From Pontibacter korlensis (GTDB lineage Bacteria; Bacteroidota; Bacteroidia; Cytophagales; Hymenobacteraceae): 64,000 nucleotides of DNA. Below, piece by piece: positions 16,591-24,741 of this stretch (its first letter is position 1; the number at the start of each line of letters is the position of its first letter). The stretch is taken from assembly GCF_000973725.1 (NCBI RefSeq), contig NZ_CP009621.1, forward strand, positions 3,004,001 to 3,068,000, written 5' to 3'. The translations under genes were made by a program, and so were the position numbers. The notes under the pieces are model-generated. The model saw only the letters and a list, made by a program, of their open reading frames with translations. It ran no database searches and had not been told where the DNA came from.

Positions 16591-17727
16591 CTACCATTCA
16601 TAGCCTCTTCTCGAAGATGATCCATAAGAGTATGGAGGTCCGCTGTAGGTATTACCTGAGCTGGAGCTGCTTCCATATCTGTTTCCCGAGTTATAGTCAC
16701 GGTCTCTTCCACGGTCGTGCATTTCATCCATTCTTCTGCGGCGTTCCGCATCCTCATCACCAAACCAAGACTTTACCTCATCACCGGCACGGTCGAAGAA
16801 GCCGCGGTCATCATCTCTGTCGCGGTTGCTGTCATAACCGGAAGAGTAGCGGCTGCTTCCGCTGTAGCCTGATGATTTGTAGCCCATATTGTCTCTGTCT
16901 GAAGAGCCATAGCCGTAGTTGGAACTAGATCCTGAGCCATAGTTAGATCCAGAACCATAGTTTGATGATCCGTAGTTAGAGCCAGAACCGTAGTTACTGT
17001 TAGAGGAGCCTGTGCCATAGGTGCCGCTTCCGTAATTACCGCTTCCGCTGCTGTAGTTGCCTCTGCTACCGTAATTGCTTCCGCTACCGTAGTTACTGCT
17101 ACCACTACCATAATTGCTTCCGCTGCCGTAATTGCTGCTACCGCTACCATAGTTGCTGCTACCGTAGTTTCCGCTGTAGTTGGTGCCACCTCTATAGCTA
17201 GAATCAGAGCCTGGACCTGAGCCGGTATAGCTTGATGAGCCATAGTTAGAGGCAGAGTAGCCAGAGCCCGAACCGTAGCTAGAACCTAAACCATAGTTGC
17301 TTCCGGAACGGTCATTGTCGCGGTAGCGGCTTGAACCGCTTCTGTTGCGGTCGTCGTCATCGTCGAACCAAGATTTTACTTCGTTCTTAGTACGATCCCA
17401 CATGTTGCGGTCATTGTCTCTGTCGTTTCTATCTCTGTCGTTTCTATCTCTGTCGTAATTTGAGCTGTAGCCTGATGAGCCGTAGTCTGTGCCGGCAGAG
17501 CGGCCGTATGATGAGGTGTTGCCGTAACCTGAATTAGAATAAGCATCTAGACCTGAGCCCATTCCTGAGTGGCGGTTACCATAACCGCTATCATTATCAT
17601 GGCCAGTACGGCGGCGTCTATTTCCTAAGTCAAAGTCGTTGGAGTAATAGTTTCTTGACGAGCCTCTTGACTGAGACCTGTCATTGTCATTGAAAGGGTT
17701 GTAGCCCGAATTTTCATAGCTTCTCAT
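16591..17727 (-). CDS. Low-complexity Gly/Ser/Tyr/Asn-rich protein with two SWFGD-type motifs
   Basis: A 378-residue, apparently intrinsically disordered protein without signal peptide or membrane segment. Two related motifs, WDRTKNEVKSWFDDDDD (about 110-127) and FFDRAGDEVKSWFGDEDAER (about 305-325), match the SWFGD motif found in some bacterial stress-related proteins. Between them lies a long tract built from repeats of NYGSGS and SSNYG; flanking parts are rich in Arg and Asp (DRDRNDRDRNDRD). The composition resembles eukaryotic FUS-like prion domains with many Gly/Ser-Tyr-Gly/Ser steps. The intact frame, the terminator and the codon variation across repeats support expression. No biochemical function is known; stress protection or condensate formation is speculation. 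Confidence 0.75.
   Translation of the reverse strand: MRSYENSGYNPFNDNDRSQSRGSSRNYYSNDFDLGNRRRRTGHDNDSGYGNRHSGMGSGLDAYSNSGYGNTSSYGRSAGTDYGSSGYSSNYDRDRNDRDRNDRDNDRNMWDRTKNEVKSWFDDDDDRNRSGSSRYRDNDRSGSNYGLGSSYGSGSGYSASNYGSSSYTGSGPGSDSSYRGGTNYSGNYGSSNYGSGSSNYGSGSNYGSGSSNYGSGSNYGSRGNYSSGSGNYGSGTYGTGSSNSNYGSGSNYGSSNYGSGSNYGSGSSSNYGYGSSDRDNMGYKSSGYSGSSRYSSGYDSNRDRDDDRGFFDRAGDEVKSWFGDEDAERRRRMDEMHDRGRDRDYNSGNRYGSSSSSGNTYSGPPYSYGSSSRRGYEW
16905..17290 (-). repeat. In-frame coding tandem repeats (NYGSGS units)
   Basis: An imperfect 18 to 24-bp tandem repeat array encodes NYGSGS, NYGSGSS and related units within the SWFGD protein. Synonymous differences between copies (for example GGC, GGT and GGA Gly codons and TCT or AGC Ser codons) suggest older expansion kept under protein-level selection, not a recent DNA duplication. 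Confidence 0.75.
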
Positions 17728-18290
17728 AGGTTCTAATAGTTTTTAATTTAAAGATGTTTCTTCTTGTTAAGAACGATTGCCGGCACTATCTGAATGAGAT
17801 AATGTCGACGTGTTTTTTTACGGTGCACAGACTGATATGTTATTTTCTGCCAAGATTGAGTGCATCTTCTTCATACAATTCGGCACTGGCTTCTTACTGA
17901 AATTTTTTTTTATCCTATTTAGCCTATCTAACTAGTTGTTTGATTAGTGCAATTTAAATTTCGCAAATGCTAAATAATATTTATAGATACTTATAGAATA
18001 GTATTGCACTATATTTATGTAATGCTGGTTTGTGGGTTTGTGTATATATATATTAATCTAGTTAAATACTTGGTTCTAAGTTTTTTTGAGCTGATGGTGG
18101 AAATGCGCACTAAACAGTCTTTGATAAATAAATTGTAAAATATTGTGCAATTGTCTTTGTTATATGGTCTTAGCTTTTATAAATTTGCAGCAAATCAGTG
18201 CAGAAGCAAGAGGGATGGTTGCTAAAGAATAGTGCAAAATCTACTGCTAATGCCGAGTTGGTTTAAATAACTTTTAGCTAAATAATAGGA
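17728..18290. other. AT-rich divergent intergenic region
   Basis: This 563-bp spacer lies between the start of the SWFGD gene and the start of the plus-strand lipoprotein gene. It is clearly richer in A and T than its surroundings (for example 17900-18180). It holds a good plus-strand promoter at 18156-18187. No promoter of the expected form was found for the minus-strand gene, and no ORF or RNA gene was recognised. Confidence 0.4.
18156..18187 (+). promoter_or_regulatory. Promoter of the 18291 lipoprotein gene
   Basis: TTTG at 18156-18159 and TAAATTTG at 18180-18187 are separated by 20 bases, an exact match to the Bacteroidota -33/-7 consensus. The implied 5' UTR is about 95 nt. Confidence 0.7.
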
Positions 18291-18692
18291 ATGAAATTCA
18301 GAACAATGCTGGCCTCTTTGGTTGCTGTAGTAACGTTTACAGCATGTGAGGATATCTTTGAAGGTGGAAGCCTGCAGCCTGACGGTTCTACCCCAAGCCT
18401 GACCATCAACAACCCTGGTAAAAATCAAGCTATCACAGCTGCAGGAGGTCTGCGCGTTAATATCACAGCAGTTGATAAAGACGATGTGGAGCAAATTAAC
18501 TTCACTCTGAAAGGTGAGACTGCAGAGAAAGCAGTGTTGAGCTTCAGCACAAAGCCACAGAAAAGAGTTGTTGAGTTTGACACAACGGTGAATGTAGGTG
18601 GGATAGCTCCAGGAACTTACAAGCTCCAGATCTTAGCTACAGACAAGCGCACTAACCAAACTACACAGGAAATAACGGTAAATGTAAAGTAG
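18291..18692 (+). CDS. Small lipoprotein with Ig-like fold
   Basis: A 133-residue lipoprotein: the signal segment MLASLVAVVTFTAC ends in a lipobox with Cys19. The mature part begins with a flexible Gly/Ser/Pro linker, then a single predicted beta-sandwich of about 95 residues. This carries PSLTINNPGKNQAITAAGG, INFTLKGETAEKAVLSF and PGTYKLQILATDKRTNQTTQEITVNVK, which looks like a bacterial Ig-like or cadherin-type repeat. The ligand and partner are unknown. It is a single gene with its own strong promoter and terminator. Confidence 0.8.
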   Translation: MKFRTMLASLVAVVTFTACEDIFEGGSLQPDGSTPSLTINNPGKNQAITAAGGLRVNITAVDKDDVEQINFTLKGETAEKAVLSFSTKPQKRVVEFDTTVNVGGIAPGTYKLQILATDKRTNQTTQEITVNVK

Positions 18693-18726
18693 TACCGACC
18701 TACTAAGAAAACAACTTTACCTAATT

Positions 18727-18760
18727 AAAAGGGGCAGCCACTGTAATGGCTGCCCCTTTT
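18727..18760 (+). terminator. Bidirectional terminator between the lipoprotein gene and topB
   Basis: AAAAGGGGCAGCCA pairs perfectly with TGGCTGCCCCTTTT over a six-base loop. It is placed between convergent genes that stop at 18692 and 18789. Confidence 0.9.
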
Positions 18761-18788
18761 TCGTATCAAAGCTTTAGGCTCAACTTAT

Positions 18789-21242
18789 CTAAAACTGATA
18801 TACCACTTGCCACTGTTCGTTTAGAGTGAGAGCGGCATCAAAGGGTTCACCTGTTTTCTGAGAGGTAAAGCCTTTGATTTTAGGGGTTTTACCCTTTAGT
18901 AAAAGCGAGGAAATTTGTTTATCTGTTAACTGCTTTCCGCCTACTTCGAATGGAACCATGAACTGGCAACCCTCCCGAAACCTGCTGCAACCATAGGCCG
19001 CTTTGCCTTTTAATAGCTTTCCTTGCTTACAGCGTGGGCATTGGGCAAATGGATCCTTAGCGGCAGCTTTTTCCACCTGCTCTACAACTACCTGGTTGCT
19101 GCTGTCAAGCTTCAGAATAGCATCGTAGCTATCTCCGTTTTCTGATTTAAAACCTTTAATGGTAGGTGTTTTGCCCTTGCTTAACAGAGCCTGGACCTGC
19201 TTCTCAGTAAGTTCTTTGCCCTGTTGTTCGATAGGTATCAAAAACCGGCAGCCTTCTTTGAAGCGGATACAGCCATAAGCTTTCGAGCCTTTCAGGATAT
19301 GACCTTCTTTACAGGAAGGGCAGGAGCCAAGGCCTTTAGTGGGAGTGGCTTCAGCCTGTTCAGATGCAGCAGCTTTTGTACTGGCGCTTTTCTTCTTGCT
19401 TTTGGCGGGCTGCTTCTCTTCCTGCTGTGGCTCTAAGGTAACTGTGGCGCGGTCATACTTTACCTCCTGTACCAGGCTCGTCACAAACTCCTGCAGTTCC
19501 TGCAGAAAAGCATCAGCTTTAAACTCGCCGCCTTCAATTTGACGAAGCTTGCGTTCCCACTGCCCAGTCATCTCTGCTGATTTTAGCGTTTCGTTCTTGA
19601 TAACACCAATCAGGTCGATACCCATCTGCGTAGGCACAATCTTTTTCTTTTCCTTACGGATGTACTGTCGCTTGAACAGAGTTTCTATGATCGCGGCACG
19701 GGTAGAAGGGCGGCCAATACCGTTTTCCTTTAGTGCATCTTTTAGCTCTTCGTCTTCCACCTGCTTGCCTGCGGTCTCCATAGCACGCAAGAGTGTAGCC
19801 TCAGTATACTCCTTCGGCGGATTAGTCATTTTCTTCTCCAGCAGTGGCTCATGTGGCCCATGCTCACCTTTCTCAAAGTGTGGCAAAACGCCCGTGGCCT
19901 CTTCTTCCTCCTTGGAGTCTTTACCTGTAGGTGCGTCCGATGATTTCACATCATCAGCTCTGTACAGCACGCGCCAGCCCGGCTCCAGTATCTGCTTTCC
20001 GCGTACTCTGAAAGTATAACCTGCAGACTCAGCCATTACTGTCGTATTGCTCACGATACAGTCAGGATAGAAGGCAGCAATAAAGCGGCGCGTAATGATG
20101 TCATACACATCAGCTTCACGGCCATACAAATTACCTGCCGCAGCACCGGTAGGGATTATGGCGTGGTGGTCGGTAACCTTGTTGTTATTGAAGACTTTTT
20201 TCGACTTGCGTATTTTACTTTGAAGAAGTGGCTCTACCTCCTGCCTGTAGTTACTCAGCCCCTGCAAAATGCCCGGAATCTTTGGATAAATGTCGTCTGG
20301 GAGGAATGTTGTATCTACACGAGGATAGGAAACAACCTTCTTCTCATAGAGGCTCTGTACCGTTTTGAGGGTCTCGTCTGCAGAAAGGCTGAGCTTGTTG
20401 TTGCACTCAATCTGTAGCGAGGTTAGGTCAAACAGCTTTGGCGGTGACTCAGTGCCCTTCTTGGTTTCAACATCCGTAATTGTAAGCTCGGCCTCTTTGA
20501 TGGCCTCCATAATTTTCTGTGCCTCTTCTTCCTTCTGGAAGCGCCCGTTTGTGCTGGCAAAAGTAGTTTCGCGGTAAACTGTTTTTAGTTCCCAGTACGG
20601 CTGCGGCACAAAGTTGACAATCTCGTGGTGGCGATTCACCAGCATAGCCAGCGTAGGGGTTTGTACACGCCCAATGGAGAGCGTCTGGCGGCTGCCGTTC
20701 GCGTACTTCAAAGTAAAGAGGCGCGTGGCATTCAGGCCCAACAGCCAATCTCCGATAGCCCGGCTTTTACCTGCCTGGTATAGCAGGTCGAACTCAGAGC
20801 CATCTTTTAGCTTCGCAAATCCCTGACGGATGGCATCTTCGGTAAGTGAGGAAATCCAAAGGCGTTTGAAAGGCTTTCTGTACTTTGCCTCTGTCAGCAC
20901 CCAGCGCTGTATTACTTCCCCTTCCTGGCCTGCGTCACCACAGTTTATTACCTCCTCAGCATTTTCCAAAAGCCTTTTAATGATACCGAACTGCTTTTGC
21001 ACACCACTGTCCTTCATCAGCTTAATGCCGTACCTCTCAGGCAACATGGGCAGGTCGTAGAGACTCCAGCGCTTCCATTCCGGGCGGTAGTCGTCAGGCT
21101 CCCGCAGGGTGCAGAAGTGGCCGAAGGTCCAGGTTACCTGGTAGCCGTTGCCCTCATAGTAGCCGTCTTTCTTGGTTTTGGCACCAATCACCATGGCAAT
21201 CTCACGGGCTACACTTGGTTTTTCAGCAATGCAGACTTTCAA
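18789..21242 (-). CDS. topB: DNA topoisomerase III (type IA)
   Basis: Relaxes and decatenates DNA by single-strand passage. The 817-residue protein starts with a TOPRIM domain (MKVCIAEKPSVAREIA and NCGDAGQEGE). The catalytic tyrosine is Tyr306 in SYPRVDTTFLPDD, and the type IA core includes the motif GIGRPSTRAAIIETL. After residue about 640 come two related C-terminal modules. Each has four cysteines (CPSCKEG...GCIRFKEGC and CPRCKQG...GCSRFREGC) followed by a repeat with KGKTPxIKGF, as in topoisomerase C-terminal repeat domains. Length and motifs fit the chromosomal TopB group. A TAAATTTG element lies 35 bases upstream. Confidence 0.95.
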   Translation of the reverse strand: MKVCIAEKPSVAREIAMVIGAKTKKDGYYEGNGYQVTWTFGHFCTLREPDDYRPEWKRWSLYDLPMLPERYGIKLMKDSGVQKQFGIIKRLLENAEEVINCGDAGQEGEVIQRWVLTEAKYRKPFKRLWISSLTEDAIRQGFAKLKDGSEFDLLYQAGKSRAIGDWLLGLNATRLFTLKYANGSRQTLSIGRVQTPTLAMLVNRHHEIVNFVPQPYWELKTVYRETTFASTNGRFQKEEEAQKIMEAIKEAELTITDVETKKGTESPPKLFDLTSLQIECNNKLSLSADETLKTVQSLYEKKVVSYPRVDTTFLPDDIYPKIPGILQGLSNYRQEVEPLLQSKIRKSKKVFNNNKVTDHHAIIPTGAAAGNLYGREADVYDIITRRFIAAFYPDCIVSNTTVMAESAGYTFRVRGKQILEPGWRVLYRADDVKSSDAPTGKDSKEEEEATGVLPHFEKGEHGPHEPLLEKKMTNPPKEYTEATLLRAMETAGKQVEDEELKDALKENGIGRPSTRAAIIETLFKRQYIRKEKKKIVPTQMGIDLIGVIKNETLKSAEMTGQWERKLRQIEGGEFKADAFLQELQEFVTSLVQEVKYDRATVTLEPQQEEKQPAKSKKKSASTKAAASEQAEATPTKGLGSCPSCKEGHILKGSKAYGCIRFKEGCRFLIPIEQQGKELTEKQVQALLSKGKTPTIKGFKSENGDSYDAILKLDSSNQVVVEQVEKAAAKDPFAQCPRCKQGKLLKGKAAYGCSRFREGCQFMVPFEVGGKQLTDKQISSLLLKGKTPKIKGFTSQKTGEPFDAALTLNEQWQVVYQF

Positions 21243-21276
21243 GGTGGTAATGGTTTAGAGGTTGTTAAACAGACTT

Positions 21277-21284
21277 CAAATTTA
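21277..21284 (-). promoter_or_regulatory. -7 promoter element of topB
   Basis: On the minus strand TAAATTTG matches TAnnTTTG exactly, 35 bases before the topB ATG. TTCG, 20 bases further upstream, is one base off TTTG. Confidence 0.5.
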
Positions 21285-21542
21285 ACGCTTTTAGGGCGCA
21301 TCTGCGAATTAAATCTGCACTTATACCTGTTTACTAAAAGTATAAAACACCTCTGTTTTATACTTGTTTTAGATTAGAATCTGACAAACAGACACAGCTG
21401 AATAAAACGTATGATAGGAGCGGTAGTTGAATATTTATATCCTGATAAATTAATGTTTAAATAATAAAGTTATAGCCTTTAGTACTAAACATTACTTGAT
21501 TATAAATGGTAATAACGAGTATGAAATATTTAAATATGAAAG

Positions 21543-22367
21543 ATGCTTACTAGAACAAAATGGTATAGCCGTATGCTGATGGCAGCGGGTATATTACTAC
21601 TGGCTCTTGTGGGCCAAGCTTGCGAAGAATTTGAATACAGCCCCTATGAGATAAGGCTTAGCGAGGATGAGAAAAACATTAACAGCCGCAATATTGCTAG
21701 AATTAACGCACTTAATATTAGCCCAACCGATACGCTTCGGTTTGTACTGACAGCCGACACACAAGGTTTCTATGAAGAAAACGAAAAGCTGGTCTCACAC
21801 ATAAGCCAGCGCGACGATATCGATTTTGTGCTTATTGGTGGCGACTTAACAGACTTCGGCTTAACAAAAGAGTTCAAACTGGTGCATGAGGACTTTAAAA
21901 CCCTGAAGGTACCTTATGTGGCTGTGGTTGGTAATCATGACGCTATCAATAACGGCAAGCAGGTTTTTACAGCCATGTACGGCGACTATGACATTAGCTT
22001 TGCTGTGGGCAACAGCAACTTTATACTTCTCAACACTAATTACCTGGAGTTCGATAAACAAGTACCAAACCTGGACTGGCTGGAAGCAGAGCTACAAGCC
22101 TCCGAAGGATATGAGAACGTGTTTGTGATCTCCCATATCCCGCCAACAAACAGGGAGTTTGGCGAAGAGAATGGCGTACGTTATGGTCAACTGATGAACC
22201 AGTACAACGTTAACTTCTCGCTGCATGGTCATAACCATAACTATAAATATCATTTCCCTTTCGGGGAGGAGGTGCCGGTGCTGGAGACGGCAGCTACCGA
22301 AAAACTGGAGTATATCGTGTTTACTGTGATTGGAGGCGAGGTAAGCTTTAAGCGCGTTCTAATTTAA
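21543..22367 (+). CDS. Metallophosphoesterase lipoprotein
   Basis: A surface- or periplasm-anchored calcineurin-like phosphoesterase of 274 residues. The lipobox Cys27 follows GILLLALVGQA. Metal-binding motifs appear in order: FVLTADTQG (Asp72), IGGDLTDFG (about 98-106), VGNHD (about 130-134), SHIPP and LHGHNHNY near residue 230. All five dinuclear-metal blocks are present. The substrate is unknown. It is followed after 10 bases by an outer-membrane barrel gene, so the two are probably cotranscribed. The 300-bp spacer upstream shows no confident promoter. Confidence 0.9.
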   Translation: MLTRTKWYSRMLMAAGILLLALVGQACEEFEYSPYEIRLSEDEKNINSRNIARINALNISPTDTLRFVLTADTQGFYEENEKLVSHISQRDDIDFVLIGGDLTDFGLTKEFKLVHEDFKTLKVPYVAVVGNHDAINNGKQVFTAMYGDYDISFAVGNSNFILLNTNYLEFDKQVPNLDWLEAELQASEGYENVFVISHIPPTNREFGEENGVRYGQLMNQYNVNFSLHGHNHNYKYHFPFGEEVPVLETAATEKLEYIVFTVIGGEVSFKRVLI

Positions 22368-22377
22368 AAATCAAAAA

Positions 22378-22974
22378 ATGAGTATAAGACTACTTGTGAC
22401 TATGGCTTACCTGCTTAGCCTGCCTTTTTATACTTTGGGTCAGGATAGTACTGCCACTCGAAAGTGGTATGCGCCTGATGCTATAACGTTACAATTTGCC
22501 GGGAATGTGGGTATGTTTGCCGTAGGACCTAATTACAGCTTTGCTGAAGACAAGGTTAACGCGGAGCTGCTTTATGGTTTTGTTCCTAAGTTAGATGCGG
22601 AGGAGGTACTACATCTCTTAACTATTAGAGGCATTTACAAACCTATCCGCCGGGTAGAGCTTAACGATAAGTATAAGGTTACACCACTGCGCATGAACCT
22701 GGGGCTGAGCTATTACTTTAGAGACCAGTTCTCCACCTCCTGGGACAGCTCCTACCCGAAGAACTACTATTGGTGGACGAGCAGCCTGCGCATAACAGGC
22801 GGCCTGGGAGCGGAGCTACATCGGAAAGTCAGCAACAGTAGAAGTATAAAAGAGCTGACCTTGTATGGGGAACTTGGTACCTATGACCTGATCGTGACCT
22901 CAGCTGTTAAAGACCCAACGCTTACAGCTTGGGATATACTCAGTTTTGCATTGGGTGTGCGGGCAGGATTCTAG
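22378..22974 (+). CDS. Outer-membrane beta-barrel-like protein of unknown function
   Basis: 198 residues with a Sec signal peptide (LLVTMAYLLSLPFYTLGQ). Amphipathic strand-like segments follow, such as AITLQFAGNVGMFAVGPNYSF, VNAELLYGFVPK, PLRMNLGLSYYF and SLRITGGLGAELHRK, and the last strand ends in phenylalanine (FALGVRAGF), which suggests BAM-mediated outer-membrane insertion. No named family was recognised. It lies 10 bases after the phosphoesterase lipoprotein gene, consistent with a shared envelope role. Confidence 0.75.
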   Translation: MSIRLLVTMAYLLSLPFYTLGQDSTATRKWYAPDAITLQFAGNVGMFAVGPNYSFAEDKVNAELLYGFVPKLDAEEVLHLLTIRGIYKPIRRVELNDKYKVTPLRMNLGLSYYFRDQFSTSWDSSYPKNYYWWTSSLRITGGLGAELHRKVSNSRSIKELTLYGELGTYDLIVTSAVKDPTLTAWDILSFALGVRAGF

Positions 22975-23013
22975 AAAAGCATTACCTTTAGTTGATAACC
23001 AAACCGAATTCAG

Positions 23014-23235
23014 ATGCAGCCTATTGGTAAAACTATTGTTGTTATAGGTATTGTAGTTGTTGTGTTGGGATTGATCATCTGGTTTGCAGGCGACAAGTTC
23101 AGCTGGTTTGGCAACCTACCCGGTGATATACGCGTGGAGAAGAAGAACATGCGCTTCTATGCACCTATAACAAGTATGATTTTGCTGAGCATCCTTTTCT
23201 CGCTAATCATGTGGGTGCTACGTAAATTCTTTTAA
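23014..23235 (+). CDS. DUF2905 family small membrane protein
   Basis: 73 residues with two hydrophobic helices (about 6-26 and 52-70). Between them is the conserved core FSWFGNLPGDIRVEKKNMRFYAPITSMILLS, the recognisable DUF2905 signature. It is an inner-membrane protein of unknown role found widely in bacteria. It lies on the plus strand 39 bases after the barrel gene and may belong to the same transcript. Confidence 0.85.
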   Translation: MQPIGKTIVVIGIVVVVLGLIIWFAGDKFSWFGNLPGDIRVEKKNMRFYAPITSMILLSILFSLIMWVLRKFF

Positions 23236-23299
23236 AGCAGTGCGGCTTTAAGCTTTGGCTATACTTTTATAACTTGCTGCTGCCAAAGTATAAGCTTTC

Positions 23300-23380
23300 A
23301 TGAAAATGAAACTCCACAAAGACCTTTATGCCTTGCGGGCAATGGTACTGGTGTTTCTGCTGCTTTGGCTTTTCTTCTGA
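23300..23380 (+). CDS. Putative 26-residue membrane peptide
   Basis: A short ORF from ATG 23300 to TGA 23380. The product has a basic N-terminus (MKMKLHKDLYALR) followed by a single hydrophobic helix (AMVLVFLLLWLFF), which follows the positive-inside rule for a one-pass small membrane protein. The stop codon is three bases before the ATG of the downstream YdcF-like gene, so it might act as a coupled leader or a small subunit. There is no direct evidence of expression, and a chance ORF is possible. Confidence 0.4.
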   Translation: MKMKLHKDLYALRAMVLVFLLLWLFF

Positions 23381-23383
23381 GCC

Positions 23384-24148
23384 ATGTTTTTTATACTTTC
23401 CAAAACCCTCGACTTTCTGTTACTGCCCCTGGTGTGGGTGTTGCTGTTGCTATTTCTGTCCCTATTCCTGAGATCAGCAAAATGGCGACGCATAAGCTTA
23501 ATTAGTGCGTTGGTGCTGCTGCTGTTCTTTTCCAATCCTTTCTTTAGTAACCTAGCTTGGCGGGCCTGGGAGGCCGAACCTGTACCTGTAAGCGAGGTTG
23601 AAGAGTATGATGTGGCAGTGGTGCTAACAGGTGTTACTTCTTTTAAACCTGACATAACGGACCGTGTGCACACAAACAAGGGGGCCGACCGTTTTCTGCA
23701 CACCTTACAGCTTTACCGCTTAGGCAAAGTAGACAAGATTCTGATTACCGGTGGTAAAGGCTTTCTAATGGATGATATGGTGCCGGAGGCAGAGCAGCTT
23801 AAGCGTATTCTGCTAATGGCAGGCATGCCGGAAGAGGACATAGTTGTAGAATCTGGCGCTGTTAACACACGTGAAAACGCTCAGTTTGCAGCAGAGGTGT
23901 TAAGGCAGCACCCTGAGTGGCAAAAAGTGTTGCTCGTTACGTCTGCTTTCCATATGCGCCGCTCTGAAGGTTGTTTTGAAAAGGCAGGCGTTAGTTTCGA
24001 CAGCTACCCGACCGACTTCTACTCTTCGGAGCCTGTTTTAACGCCGGACCACACTGTTGTGCCTAGTGCAGTAGCCTTTGAGGGTTGGCACCACCTTATT
24101 CACGAAATAGCTGGATATGTAGTATACAAAGTGCTGGGTTACTGCTAA
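23384..24148 (+). CDS. YdcF/ElyC-family DUF218 membrane protein
   Basis: 254 residues with two N-terminal membrane helices (about 1-25 and 38-58) and a periplasmic DUF218 domain. Motifs are DVAVVLTGV, DRFLHTLQLYRLGKVDKILITGGKG, SGAVNTRENAQFAAEVL and VLLVTSAFHMRRSEGCFEKAG, matching ElyC/SanA-like envelope proteins linked in other bacteria to cell-wall integrity. The enzymatic activity of the family is not firmly known. It lies between a tiny putative membrane peptide and a rhodanese lipoprotein gene. Confidence 0.9.
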   Translation: MFFILSKTLDFLLLPLVWVLLLLFLSLFLRSAKWRRISLISALVLLLFFSNPFFSNLAWRAWEAEPVPVSEVEEYDVAVVLTGVTSFKPDITDRVHTNKGADRFLHTLQLYRLGKVDKILITGGKGFLMDDMVPEAEQLKRILLMAGMPEEDIVVESGAVNTRENAQFAAEVLRQHPEWQKVLLVTSAFHMRRSEGCFEKAGVSFDSYPTDFYSSEPVLTPDHTVVPSAVAFEGWHHLIHEIAGYVVYKVLGYC

Positions 24149-24222
24149 AGTTGCTAGCCAGCCCTGTATAATCTAGAAGTGAAGCCTTGTGCGTACACTT
24201 ATAAACTCTATACTTTAACGCC

Positions 24223-24741
24223 TTGAAAAAACTCCTGCTTTTGTGTGCATCCTGCTGGCTAATGCTCTTACAAGCTTGCGGCCAAACTACAGACAAGGCT
24301 TATGCGTTGATGCTGAAAGGGCTGTACAGCAACTCTATACCAACTATCAAACCCAATGAGCTGCAAGCCATACTTTCTTCCGACGAAAAGAGAACCCTGC
24401 TGCTTGATACGCGGCAGCCAGAAGAGTATGGTGTTAGCCATATTGCAGGTGCACAGTTTGTCGGATACGACTCTTTTGAGGTGGAGCAACTAAAAGGCGT
24501 AGCCAAGGATACCCCGGTTATACTTTATTGCTCGGTAGGGTACCGCAGCGAAAAAATAGGAGATAAGCTGCAGGAGGCAGGGTTTACGAATGTGCGCCAC
24601 CTATACGGCGGTATATTTGAGTGGGTAAACCAGGGGCTGCCGGTCTATAACCAGAAGGAAAAAACAAACAAGATACACGCCTTCTCCAAGTCTTGGGGCG
24701 TGTGGTTGCAAAAAGGAGAGAAAGTATATGGAACAGAATAA
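24223..24741 (+). CDS. Rhodanese-domain lipoprotein
   Basis: 172 residues beginning at a TTG codon: the signal peptide MKKLLLLCASCWLMLLQAC with lipobox Cys19 starts right there and no ATG gives a sensible N-terminus. The rhodanese domain spans about 40-155 with the boundary motif LLDTRQPEEYGVSHIAGA and catalytic Cys103 in YCSVGYRS. It may move sulfane sulfur or act as a thiol-binding module in the periplasm. Its last 14 bases overlap the next gene, so translation is coupled. Confidence 0.88.
   Translation: MKKLLLLCASCWLMLLQACGQTTDKAYALMLKGLYSNSIPTIKPNELQAILSSDEKRTLLLDTRQPEEYGVSHIAGAQFVGYDSFEVEQLKGVAKDTPVILYCSVGYRSEKIGDKLQEAGFTNVRHLYGGIFEWVNQGLPVYNQKEKTNKIHAFSKSWGVWLQKGEKVYGTE

Noticed and set aside
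16773-17243. A 156-codon Ala/Thr-rich ORF in another frame of the low-complexity gene
   Set aside because: It is the alternative-frame shadow of the repetitive SWFGD gene; repeats keep several frames open by chance.
16905-17290. Regular short repeats that could suggest a CRISPR array
   Set aside because: Units are of variable 18-24 bp, lie in an intact reading frame, have no unique spacers and no cas genes are near.
18789-21242. Several plus-strand ORFs of 60-160 codons within topB
   Set aside because: All are antisense shadows of a complete topoisomerase III gene.
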